A stretch of 64,000 bases of DNA from JAHDDW01 sp964648795 (GTDB lineage Bacteria; Actinomycetota; Acidimicrobiia; Acidimicrobiales; SZUA-35), in the NCBI GenBank assembly GCA_964648795.1, contig CAZYMB010000011.1, positions 6,944 through 70,943 on the forward strand, written 5' to 3'. The notes below the pieces were generated by a model. It had not been told where the DNA came from and made no database searches. It saw only the letters and a list, made by a program, of their open reading frames with translations. The translations under genes were made by a program, and so were the position numbers. Positions 1 to 6,856 of the stretch are shown piece by piece; positions within the stretch are counted from its first letter, which is position 1, and each line of letters opens with the position of its first letter.

Positions 1-26
1 GCTTTTCGCTCAAAGAGGCGGCCCCG

Positions 27-908
27 TTGAAGCAGTTGCCTATCGAAGCTTCGCCATGGGTCTGGGAGGCGCGACCCGATGTATGGCTTCTAATTGGTTC
101 GCTCGCTCTAGGCTATTGGTGGTCGGTCAGTCGTCTGCGGGTGAAGCTCCCCGGTGAGATTCCTGCTCCTTCGAGGGCAGTGTGCGCCAAATTCGGATCG
201 GGGCTTGCGATCTTGTGGCTTGCAGTTGACTGGCCGATGGACCGGTTGGGCGACGACTTCTTGTTCAGCGCCCACATGGTGCAGTTCCTCTTAATCACCC
301 TGGTGTCGGCACCGCTCTTGGTCCAGGGGGTGCCGGGGTGGCTTCAGTTGGAGCTACCACGGCCGATCATTGCGATCTTGCGTTACATGGCGCGAGGACC
401 AGGTGCATTGGGGGTCTTTCAGGTTGTACTGGTCGGCACCCACCTCCCGGCCGTGGTATCGCTTTACACCTCGAATTCTTTGGTGCACTTTTCGTTGCAT
501 GCATTGTGGATCCTTGCAGGATGTTTGTTCTGGCTCCCCCTCGTTGGTGAGGAACCGGTATTGCGCCCGCTGCCGAACCCACTGAAAGTGGTCTATTTGA
601 TCGCTGCCTCCATTGTTCCAACCGTTCCTGCAGGCTTCCTGACGTGGGCGCAGAGCCCGATATACGAGTCGTATGCTGCGGCGCCGCGGGTATGGGGGCT
701 TTCTGCAGTACAAGACCTGCAAATCTCGGGCCTGGTCATGAAACTGGGCGGCGGACTTATCTTGTGGATCTGGATTCTCAAGGTGTACGTATCGTGGGCG
801 TCGAGCGAGCGGCCGTCGGGCCGGGCGATTCGGGTGTCCACTTGCGCAGGTAGTGCGGGGAGGGAGGGCGTTGTCAAGGCCTCTCGCGTTTCCAGCAATT
901 CGCGATAG
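27..908 (+). CDS. ctaG: CtaG-type cytochrome c oxidase assembly membrane protein
   Basis: Polytopic membrane protein of the CtaG (caa3-type oxidase assembly factor) family, which in Gram-positive bacteria helps build cytochrome c oxidase, probably by supplying copper. The sequence shows about seven hydrophobic segments with His residues at helix ends, including FSAHMVQFLLITLVSAPLL near residues 80-98, THLPAVVSLY and SLHALWILAGCLFWLPL, all typical of the family. The start used is a TTG; the frame is open to the left edge of the window, so the true start may lie upstream and the gene may be 5' incomplete. A repressor and an M56 peptidase gene follow on the same strand. Codon use is GC-rich compared with everything after about 2.4 kb. 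Family assignment is firm, the start is not. Confidence 0.8.
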   Translation: MKQLPIEASPWVWEARPDVWLLIGSLALGYWWSVSRLRVKLPGEIPAPSRAVCAKFGSGLAILWLAVDWPMDRLGDDFLFSAHMVQFLLITLVSAPLLVQGVPGWLQLELPRPIIAILRYMARGPGALGVFQVVLVGTHLPAVVSLYTSNSLVHFSLHALWILAGCLFWLPLVGEEPVLRPLPNPLKVVYLIAASIVPTVPAGFLTWAQSPIYESYAAAPRVWGLSAVQDLQISGLVMKLGGGLILWIWILKVYVSWASSERPSGRAIRVSTCAGSAGREGVVKASRVSSNSR

Positions 909-918
909 GGTTGGGCCG

Positions 919-1278
919 ATGGGCCGTCGACCGATGGGAAGCCTTGAGCACGCAGTTCTCGATGTCCTGTGGGACAGCGACGAAGCTATCAAGCCTGGTG
1001 ATGTTCTTGCTCGGCTCGATATCGAGCCAGCGTTGGCCTACTCCACGGTCCGGACGATCCTGCGCCGACTCGTGAAGAAGAATCTCGTCAACCGGTCGAA
1101 GGAGGGGCAGTCCTATCTCTACAGACCGGTTCGGACTCGCGAAGAACAAGTCGCAGAAACCATGATGGACGTATTCTCAGCAGCGACTGACCCTGCAACG
1201 GCGTTGGGTCACTTTGTGCAACGCCTCTCGCCACGCGACGCATCCGCGTTGAGACAGAAACTGCGTAGCAATAAGTGA
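919..1278 (+). CDS. BlaI/MecI/CopY-family transcriptional repressor
   Basis: Winged-helix repressor of the penicillinase-repressor (BlaI/MecI/CopY) family. The 119-residue product starts with the family pattern MGSLEHAVLDVLWD near the N terminus, followed by a helix-turn-helix around YSTVRTILRRLVKKNLV and a wing with YLYRPVRTREE. These proteins act as dimers, bind palindromic operators and are released by proteolysis by a cognate membrane M56 peptidase. That partner is the next gene, overlapping by four bases (GTGA), which implies translational coupling. The ATG at 919 fits the family N terminus better than an in-frame GTG at 853 that would overlap ctaG. Targets are unknown; in actinobacteria such pairs have been tied to respiratory genes, and ctaG upstream fits that. 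Confidence 0.85.
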   Translation: MGRRPMGSLEHAVLDVLWDSDEAIKPGDVLARLDIEPALAYSTVRTILRRLVKKNLVNRSKEGQSYLYRPVRTREEQVAETMMDVFSAATDPATALGHFVQRLSPRDASALRQKLRSNK

Positions 1279-2150
1279 GCCTCTTGCTCATCGGCGCGGG
1301 GATACACCTGTTGACGGTGCCGTTGCTAGCTGCCCAAAGCAAACTGTCTTTTTCTACAACGGTTCGCATCAGCTGCGGAGCGATCGTCTCTGGCGTCTTG
1401 CTTGTTGCATCTGGTTCGGCGGTGGGAGCGATGCCCCTGTTGGTCTGGGTTCATGACGGCCGTGACATCGCCCGGGTCCTTTTCTCACGCCTCGCTCCGG
1501 GTGGCCCGCTGGCTTGGATGTTCGGCACGATGGTTGCGGCGGTAGTTGGCTATCTGTTTGGCACAGCCATTCGTCGTGCCAGCTGGAAGCGCAAGCGTGC
1601 CGCGCTCCCTCGCTGGGCAACTGTTCAACTGCACGATATCGATGAAGCTGATGTCGAGATCCGCGTCGCTCCGACACGCAGACCAATGGCGTTCGCAGTA
1701 CCAGGACGCGACCGCCACGTGGTTGTGTCCGAACTGGTTGTTGAACTCCCCGAAGAGCAGCGTCGGGCAGTGATCGCCCATGAGATGGCGCACCTGAGGT
1801 TGAGACACGATCGACATCTACTAGTACTTTGGTTTTACGAGAGATTTTGGGGTTGGCTACCAGGTGCACACGCAGTCGTGTCGTCTCACCGCACATCCAT
1901 CGAACGCTGGGCCGATGCCGTGGCGCTACGGGAAGAGGCGTTGGCAAGCACATACCTGGACAGCGCTCGACGAAGTTTGGCTGGTTGCGAACACGCTGAG
2001 GTGGCTGCGCCTTGCGTTGCCAAGGCCGGGCGGTCTGTTTTGCACCTGTCTGGGCTTGTGATTGTGACCGGAGCGCCAGTTGTTGGCGGGATCTTGGTGG
2101 CGTCCTACTCGGTCATGGAGATTGTGAGTGTGTTCAGCTCACTGCACTGA
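1275..2150 (+). CDS. M56-family (BlaR1/MecR1-like) membrane metallopeptidase
   Basis: Integral membrane zinc peptidase of the M56 family. The 291-residue product has hydrophobic segments at about 5-20, 30-60 and 78-100, then a cytoplasmic-type catalytic domain with the zinc motif HEMAH followed by LRLRHDRHLL (about residues 168-183) and a C-terminal hydrophobic segment near 265-285. It lacks the extracellular penicillin-binding sensor domain of BlaR1, as is usual for actinobacterial members, so the signal it senses cannot be read from sequence. It begins with GTG inside the stop codon of the BlaI-type repressor, so the two are almost certainly a regulatory pair in which this peptidase inactivates the repressor. 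Composition matches the two preceding genes and differs from those after 2.6 kb. Confidence 0.82.
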   Translation: MSLLLIGAGIHLLTVPLLAAQSKLSFSTTVRISCGAIVSGVLLVASGSAVGAMPLLVWVHDGRDIARVLFSRLAPGGPLAWMFGTMVAAVVGYLFGTAIRRASWKRKRAALPRWATVQLHDIDEADVEIRVAPTRRPMAFAVPGRDRHVVVSELVVELPEEQRRAVIAHEMAHLRLRHDRHLLVLWFYERFWGWLPGAHAVVSSHRTSIERWADAVALREEALASTYLDSARRSLAGCEHAEVAAPCVAKAGRSVLHLSGLVIVTGAPVVGGILVASYSVMEIVSVFSSLH

Positions 2151-2368
2151 GCTGCATTGGGTGAACAAACCCGGTCTCCGAGGGCGGGCACTTTGAGCCT
2201 TCGGCTGGGCTGAAAGCTCAATTTCTCGAGGCAACGAGCAGGCAACAACCCAACTGTAAACAGGGGGGAGCAGCCGGAGACAGCGGGGAAATGGTCACCC
2301 TCAGAAATCGTTGCAAGAGCAGGGCAAACAGCCAAAACCCCTCATGATCCAACGACTTTCACAGACTG

Positions 2369-2423
2369 TCTCGTCATGCTCATAACCCGAAGGTCGCAGG
2401 TTCAAATCCTGCCCCCGCCACTA
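2369..2423 (+). pseudogene. Truncated initiator-tRNA (fMet)-like sequence, 3' part only
   Basis: From about 2370 the sequence follows the 3' half of a bacterial initiator tRNA: anticodon loop with CAT at 2381-2383, then CCCGAAGG, the T arm GCAGGTTCAAATCCTGC and an acceptor-like CCCCGCCA. The anticodon stem is damaged, with AT where GG is expected at 2376-2377. The region about 77 bases upstream of the end has no matching GCGGGG acceptor strand or D arm, so this is not a functional tRNA. It may be a tRNA remnant, an integration-site relic, or an assembly junction. Confidence 0.55.
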
Positions 2424-2543
2424 TGTTAGGTCCGGTCGGTGTGGCTTTAAGCCTCCACCGCTCGGCCTGTTCGAACCAAATACCATGGTTCGATTGGTCG
2501 GTTGTCAGGTGAGCCTCGGGTTCAAATCCTGCCCCCGCCACTA
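2399..2543 (+). repeat. 25-bp exact direct repeat of a tRNA 3' end, copies 120 bp apart
   Basis: The T-arm plus acceptor sequence is present at 2399-2423 and again, identical over 25 bases, at 2519-2543. Direct repeats of a tRNA 3' end are the usual trace of integrase-mediated insertion (attL/attR). Here only about 95 bp separate the copies and no integrase is visible, so the origin is open. Confidence 0.8.
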
Positions 2544-2722
2544 AAATTAGATACGAAATTAGTGGGCTCAGCAACTCATCCTTGCTGGGTCCACTACTGT
2601 TTTGCGGTAAACGAGGTCAGGTGTGGATCGGCTTAAAGTCTGCGCCGCTCGGCCTGCTGTAACTTTGTTGAAAGATCTAGGTGGTTTGGTGTCCAGTTTG
2701 CCTCGGGTCCACTATCGTTTTG
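2433..2722 (+). repeat. Diverged duplicated unit in the intergenic region
   Basis: Two related stretches, about 2433-2520 and 2612-2707, share GGTGTGG, a GGCTTTAAGCCT/GGCTTAAAGTCT pair, the exact block CCGCTCGGCCTG (2458-2469 and 2645-2656, 187 bp apart) and GCCTCGGGT at the same 55-base distance. GGGTCCACTAYYGTTTTG also occurs twice, at 2587 and 2705. No open reading frame is convincing on either strand. The rest of 2151-2788 shows no gene; 2151-2340 keeps the GC-rich composition of the left block. Confidence 0.6.
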
Positions 2723-2788
2723 GGCCCATTGTAAGGTTTGGGTCAAAGCTACTATTACTTTGTGTCGAGAACTGCCGTCAGTATAAGT

Positions 2789-3589
2789 ATGCATGGGAAG
2801 TCTTCGGGTCGAGTTCGACATCATTCACTTAAGGCTGTTCTGCCACTCCTTTTAGTTGTCGCTCTTACTATTTCAGCGTGTGGTTCTGAGGAGCCTGCAG
2901 CCCTTGCAGCGGTAGATTTAGAACCAGTTGAAGAAACTGTAGATGCCGAGGTTGCAGAAGCACCTCCCATTGTTTCGACCTGGGTGGCCGAAGCAAAGCC
3001 TGTTGTCGAGAACTTGGTTGCCTACGACACCCCGAACGGTACGCCTATCGAGTTCGAGTTTGCCAGCCCTAATCCGTATCACTTTGGTGGGCCGTTGACT
3101 CTTATGGTTACCGAGGGCACTCCCGATGACGCCTGGGTTGAAGTTCAGTTGCCGATTCGTCCGAACGGTCAGACCGGTTGGATAGACAGCAGTCTCTACA
3201 CTTTTACGCAGACGCAGGTTCGTGCCGAAGTTGATCTTTCTGAGCGTTCTGTAATCGTTTATGATGGCAATGAGATTATCGCTGAAACGGAAGCCGTTAT
3301 CGGAACTCCGCAGACGCCAACACCAGTCGGCACATTCTCAATCACAGCCAAGCGTCGCAACCCAGCTTCTGAGTCGTATCTTGGTCCGTGGGCTCTTGCT
3401 CTCTCAGCCTTTTCTGAAGTTTATGACACCTTTGATGGTGGTATCCCCGTGATAGCAATTCACGGCACTACACGTCCAGAACTAGTGGGTGGCGCCCACT
3501 CAAACGGGTGCCTGCGAATACCAAATGAGATCGTTACGCTGCTGGCAGAAAACGTTCCGCTTGGAGCACCTGTCCACATAAGTGCCTAA
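2789..3589 (+). CDS. L,D-transpeptidase (YkuD domain) lipoprotein
   Basis: Cell-wall enzyme expected to form 3-3 peptidoglycan cross-links outside the membrane. The ATG at 2789 gives 266 residues beginning with a basic stretch, a hydrophobic core and a lipobox ISACG, so it is probably a lipoprotein. A low-complexity Glu/Ala/Val linker leads to a domain resembling bacterial SH3 (about 75-150) and then a C-terminal YkuD domain with the catalytic signature HSNGCLRI at about residues 237-244; the Cys is the nucleophile and IHGTT lies about 15 residues before it. In-frame upstream ATG codons exist, but the stretch before 2789 does not resemble a signal peptide. Unlike some actinobacterial L,D-transpeptidases it is small and without a large immunoglobulin-like domain. 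Confidence 0.85.
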   Translation: MHGKSSGRVRHHSLKAVLPLLLVVALTISACGSEEPAALAAVDLEPVEETVDAEVAEAPPIVSTWVAEAKPVVENLVAYDTPNGTPIEFEFASPNPYHFGGPLTLMVTEGTPDDAWVEVQLPIRPNGQTGWIDSSLYTFTQTQVRAEVDLSERSVIVYDGNEIIAETEAVIGTPQTPTPVGTFSITAKRRNPASESYLGPWALALSAFSEVYDTFDGGIPVIAIHGTTRPELVGGAHSNGCLRIPNEIVTLLAENVPLGAPVHISA

Positions 3590-3604
3590 GCCCAGATAGA
3601 CGTT

Positions 3605-3636
3605 ATTGAAGGCGAAGAGGTAGAGCTCGCTTCAAT
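3605..3636. terminator. Possible bidirectional terminator between convergent genes
   Basis: ATTGAAG at 3605-3611 is complementary to CTTCAAT at 3630-3636, and CGA/TCG inside extends the stem past one bulged G. It sits between the ends of two convergent genes. There is no long T-run, so the call is weak. Confidence 0.35.
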
Positions 3637-3663
3637 AGAATTTGGATAGTGCTCAGTTTGCTG

Positions 3664-4812
3664 CTAGCCGAGAGAGTCCATAAACTTTTTGTCGATACGG
3701 TCTTTCAGACGCCACATTGCAGATCCGCTGGTAAAGCGACCAAATTTCTCAGCTCCAGCAGAACGTTTTCCTAGTGAGACCAGTTTCAGGTAATCGGACT
3801 GAGGGCTGAATGGTCTTAGTTCTGCGTCTTGGAGACGAGCTTCAATATTAAGTTTCAGAAATGGCGCCTGGCGAACAGCAAACACTCCGGCCTTAGGTCG
3901 AGGAGCAAATGGCATGTGAGCACAGTCTCCAACAGCAAAAATATCTGGATCTGTGGTGCTCTGTAGCGTCTCGCTAATGTCAATAAACCCATTCGTTAGT
4001 TTGAGCCCAATCGTTTCGAGCCATGGAAGCGGCCTGGCTCCCGCTGCGCAGACAATAAAGTCAGCTGGCAGCCTTTTAACCGATTCACCGTCTGTGCTCA
4101 AGGTTAAGTGATCGCTTAGTACCGATTCGACGTTGGCATGCTCGTGTATGACGATGTTAAGATCATTCATGGTTTGGGCTAGCTTTTTACGAGTGCCTGG
4201 GTTGACTTCGCTCAGTGCTTCTTGGCGCTCTATGACATTGACCACAGGTCGGTGTCCGTCTTGGCTTAGTCGGTAGCTCATCGCCATAGCAAGTTCGCAG
4301 CCAGCAACTCCTCCGCCTATTACGCAAACGTCTGGCACCTTTGGAGAAGACGAACAGTTCTCGACGAAACTGGTCCATTGAGTCGCAAAGGGACCGAGTG
4401 GTTTAGCGTTTACGCCAAATCGGTGGCGGTCAAAGCCTGGTAGGTCTGGGATTGCCGAAGTGACACCAACGTTGATCGAACAAATGTTATATTCAATCGG
4501 TGGATGCCCTTCCACTGCGATTGTTTTGGTGTTTCTATCGATACCTGTAGCTTTGCCAACAACGAGTTTGGTGTTGGCTGGTTTAGTTAACTCGACCAAG
4601 CTGTAGTCGAGTTGGTCTCGGCTGTAGTGGCCCGCGATAAACCCTGGGAGCATGCCAGTGTAGGGTGCCGTTTGTGAAGGATTAATAACTGTAATTTCTG
4701 CATTGGGTAGCGGCGTCTTCGCCCAAGATCGAAGCACTAAAGCATGGGCATGTCCGCCGCCGACAAGCACTACCTTTCTGGTTGCTGCATCTAATGATTT
4801 GCCTTGATCCAC
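3664..4812 (-). CDS. NDH-2-like FAD-dependent pyridine nucleotide-disulfide oxidoreductase
   Basis: Flavoprotein of the two-dinucleotide-binding-domain superfamily, closest by eye to the family often found next to or fused to SelD (TIGR03169 type). The FAD site is VVLVGGGHAHALVLR near residues 14-28, with the family-specific TAPYTGMLPG and AGHYSRDQLD just after it. A second Rossmann site, CVIGGGVAGCELA, lies near 162-174, and the FAD-ribose motif IFAVGDCAH near 290-300. The 382-residue length equals the oxidoreductase part alone; no SelD domain is present. Related enzymes pass electrons from NAD(P)H or sulfide to quinones, but the substrate here cannot be read. A quinol-oxidase-like gene lies close by on the opposite strand. 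Confidence 0.75.
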   Translation of the reverse strand: MDQGKSLDAATRKVVLVGGGHAHALVLRSWAKTPLPNAEITVINPSQTAPYTGMLPGFIAGHYSRDQLDYSLVELTKPANTKLVVGKATGIDRNTKTIAVEGHPPIEYNICSINVGVTSAIPDLPGFDRHRFGVNAKPLGPFATQWTSFVENCSSSPKVPDVCVIGGGVAGCELAMAMSYRLSQDGHRPVVNVIERQEALSEVNPGTRKKLAQTMNDLNIVIHEHANVESVLSDHLTLSTDGESVKRLPADFIVCAAGARPLPWLETIGLKLTNGFIDISETLQSTTDPDIFAVGDCAHMPFAPRPKAGVFAVRQAPFLKLNIEARLQDAELRPFSPQSDYLKLVSLGKRSAGAEKFGRFTSGSAMWRLKDRIDKKFMDSLG

Positions 4813-4883
4813 AGTCCAACTAATTTAGTCGCAATAATCTCGGTCTGAGGGTTAACGAGGCTATTCACTTAGAGTAGAGCTCA

Positions 4884-5198
4884 ATGGCTAAGGTACTTAA
4901 CGAAACAGAAATCGAAGCTGCCCTAGCGCAGAATCCAGACTGGACTGTATCCGATGGCAAGCTTTGCTCTAGATTCAAATTCGCAGACTTCAAAACTGCA
5001 ATGGCATTCGTCACCATGGTTGCGATCGAATCCGAGAAGCAAAATCATCATCCAACTTGGACTAATACATGGAATATCGTCGAGTTCGAAATCTCGACCC
5101 ACGAAGCTGGAGACAAAGTGACCGAGCACGATTTTGTACTTGCCAAGAGCATTTCAGAGGCAGCGAGCCTCCTGCACGGTGCCACTTCGAAGGGTTAG
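4884..5198 (+). CDS. phhB: Pterin-4a-carbinolamine dehydratase
   Basis: Small enzyme that dehydrates 4a-hydroxytetrahydrobiopterin, recycling the pterin cofactor of aromatic amino acid hydroxylases. The 104-residue product has the family length and the diagnostic EKQNHHPTW motif at about residues 51-59 (catalytic His pair at 55-56), followed by NIVEFEISTHEAGDKVTEHDFVLAKSI, of which the T-H and the C-terminal D-x-x-L-A are conserved. No aromatic amino acid hydroxylase is visible in the window, so the physiological pterin is unknown; bacterial homologues also occur with molybdopterin functions. It stands alone 71 bases after the divergent flavoprotein start and 91 bases before the alternative-oxidase gene. 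Confidence 0.88.
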   Translation: MAKVLNETEIEAALAQNPDWTVSDGKLCSRFKFADFKTAMAFVTMVAIESEKQNHHPTWTNTWNIVEFEISTHEAGDKVTEHDFVLAKSISEAASLLHGATSKG

Positions 5199-5289
5199 TC
5201 GCCAGAGTGGCTCCCTCTGATGAATCCCAAAACATTGCAGTTCCGATAAACCTTTTTGACCTTTGTGCCGATCAAAATAGTATCTAGCT

Positions 5290-6012
5290 ATGAGCTTAAA
5301 TGAAGTGCGGCCAGAGCCGCCAAGTGATAAAGAAACAACATTCCCGTCGCTGTCGCCTCTCGAACTACGGGAGCATCAACAGCGCTATCTGTCATGGCCG
5401 CCACCTAAGTATGGGTTTGCTGCCAAAGTGCTATTTAAATCAACCGACTTTTTGTTTCCAAAAGGTAGAAGTTTCGAGTACTTTGCCTTTCTTGAGTTAG
5501 TGGCACGTGTTCCCTATTTCGCGTGGGAACACGTTGGGCATATTGCACAGACGCAAAACCATAGAGACCATAGCTTTGCTCGTAAGATCCAGGACCGGGT
5601 GTTGACGTCGCGCGACGAGCAAGACAACGAGTTTTGGCACCTTCTGATAATGGAGGAGATGTGCGAACACAAAGGATACAGACGCCGTTTCATTCGTGAC
5701 AAGGTTCTTCCCCAAATAATGTCTTTCATCTACTATCACCTGACTTGGATGCTTTATGTGGTTTACCCAAAGTGGTCTTACAAACTCAACGCAGACTTTG
5801 AAACGCATGCAGCTTTGACGTATGCAAAGTTTGTTGAAGAGAATCCTGCCTTCGATGAGACCCAGTGGGAATCAAAATACAAAGACGACTACGGTCACCA
5901 CGAAACAGTTGGGGATTTATTGCGTCAAGTTGCTTGGGACGAAGAACAACACAAGTTGCATTCCGAGTCATACATAGCGTCTGGTGCCCGTTTCTCGAAG
6001 ACCAAGGGCTGA
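5290..6012 (+). CDS. PTOX/alternative-oxidase-like di-iron quinol oxidase
   Basis: Non-heme di-iron oxidase that would oxidise quinol and reduce oxygen to water without pumping protons, bound to one leaflet of the membrane. The 240-residue sequence follows the plastid terminal oxidase subtype: FLELVARVPYFAWEHV near 67-82, NEFWHLLIMEE near 113-123, a hydrophobic SFIYYHLTWMLYVVYP, then DFETHAALTYAKF and WDEEQH. All six expected iron ligands can be placed: Glu69, Glu114, His117, Glu171, Glu218 and His221. It is shorter than plant PTOX because the transit peptide and a plant-specific insert are absent. It is flanked by a pterin dehydratase and a DM13 protein; the nearby NDH-like flavoprotein could supply quinol. 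Family is firm, physiological role is inferred. Confidence 0.85.
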   Translation: MSLNEVRPEPPSDKETTFPSLSPLELREHQQRYLSWPPPKYGFAAKVLFKSTDFLFPKGRSFEYFAFLELVARVPYFAWEHVGHIAQTQNHRDHSFARKIQDRVLTSRDEQDNEFWHLLIMEEMCEHKGYRRRFIRDKVLPQIMSFIYYHLTWMLYVVYPKWSYKLNADFETHAALTYAKFVEENPAFDETQWESKYKDDYGHHETVGDLLRQVAWDEEQHKLHSESYIASGARFSKTKG

Positions 6013-6139
6013 ATTTATTCCCCGGCTCATCAGGTAGTGAACGGGGGATGGAATGAGTGTTAATTTGATCGGTTTGATCATCTAAAGGTCTGAAATTACT
6101 GTCTAGTCTGTAGGTAGCTCGACCAAGAAGGAGACGCTG

Positions 6140-6742
6140 ATGTCATCAGGAACAAAGAAAGTACTAGTAGCCATAGGTGTGATTGGGCTAATAGCGGTGG
6201 TCTTGCTAGAGATCTTCTTCTTCAAATTCCGTACAATGTTCATCGATGATGTAGTCGAAGACGGTGGCGTTGGTACTGTCAGTGAACTTAGTCAAGAAGA
6301 ACTCCAAGACATATTTGAGTCGGTCGAATTTACAGGTGAAGCTGATCCGGCGGATTTTGAAGATGAGATGGATGATGCCGAAGACGTGGCTGTGGATCAG
6401 GGTCAACCAGAAATGGACGGCGAAATCACAGTTGTGCGTGCAGGTGAATTTGTTGGAGTGAACGGTTATAACTTTGTTGGTCAAGCGCTGGTTCTTGCCG
6501 ATGGTACTGGCAGGCGAGTGCTGCGCTTCGAGAACTTCGAAGGACAAAACGGCCCAGCACTAAAAGTCTATCTACGAGCTGATGATGGCACCTTCGTAAC
6601 ACTTGGCGACCTGCAAGGAAATATCGGTAACCAAAACTACGAGATTCCTGAAGACGTCGACTTAGACAAGTACAACACGATTGATATTTGGTGTGAGCCA
6701 TTTGGTGTTGGCTTCGGACTAGCCCCACTGGCTGCAGCATAA
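6140..6742 (+). CDS. Membrane-anchored DM13-domain protein
   Basis: A 200-residue exported protein with one N-terminal membrane helix at about 8-30, a strongly acidic linker (about 35-95) and a C-terminal DM13 domain (about 95-195). The DM13 hallmarks visible are GEFVGVNGYNFVGQALVL, LRFENFEG, GPALKVYLRAD and the terminal YNTIDIWCEPFGVGFG with the conserved Cys near 185. DM13 domains have been proposed to bind heme or carry electrons, chiefly by comparison with animal DOMON-linked proteins; this is prediction, not shown here. A good ribosome-binding site (AAGGAGA) lies before the ATG. The phrase FIDDVV just after the helix recurs in the truncated gene at 8104, suggesting paralogues. Confidence 0.82.
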   Translation: MSSGTKKVLVAIGVIGLIAVVLLEIFFFKFRTMFIDDVVEDGGVGTVSELSQEELQDIFESVEFTGEADPADFEDEMDDAEDVAVDQGQPEMDGEITVVRAGEFVGVNGYNFVGQALVLADGTGRRVLRFENFEGQNGPALKVYLRADDGTFVTLGDLQGNIGNQNYEIPEDVDLDKYNTIDIWCEPFGVGFGLAPLAAA

Positions 6743-6766
6743 GTCAGCAGCAAGCGATGCTACAAT

Positions 6767-6844
6767 CCGTTTCGTAGACCTGTTTCGACACAAGCGCTGA
6801 AGGCTTAGGTCGCACTAGTTTGTGTCAAAGCGGCGGAGAAACGG
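6767..6844. other. Nested inverted repeats between convergent genes
   Basis: An outer pair CCGTTTC (6767-6773) / GAAACGG (6838-6844) encloses an inner pair GACACAA (6787-6793) / TTGTGTC (6820-6826). GACCT (6777-6781) is also complementary to AGGTC (6807-6811), which would cross the inner pair. The element sits between the 3' ends of convergent genes and has no T-run, so it may be a structured 3' end or RNA rather than a simple terminator. Confidence 0.4.
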
Positions 6845-6856
6845 GCTTGCTTGGCA

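Noticed and set aside
2347..2423. A complete initiator tRNA gene
   Set aside because: No 5' acceptor strand or D arm is found at the required distance and the anticodon stem has mismatches.
2380..2574. Minus-strand frame containing AGAGFEPATFGL-like sequence
   Set aside because: This peptide is the well-known artefact of translating the antisense strand of tRNA T-arm/acceptor sequence; it is explained by the tRNA-derived repeats.
6019..6048. Possible terminator after the alternative oxidase gene (TCCCCG/CGGGGGA)
   Set aside because: Short stem with a 17-base loop and no T-run; not convincing.
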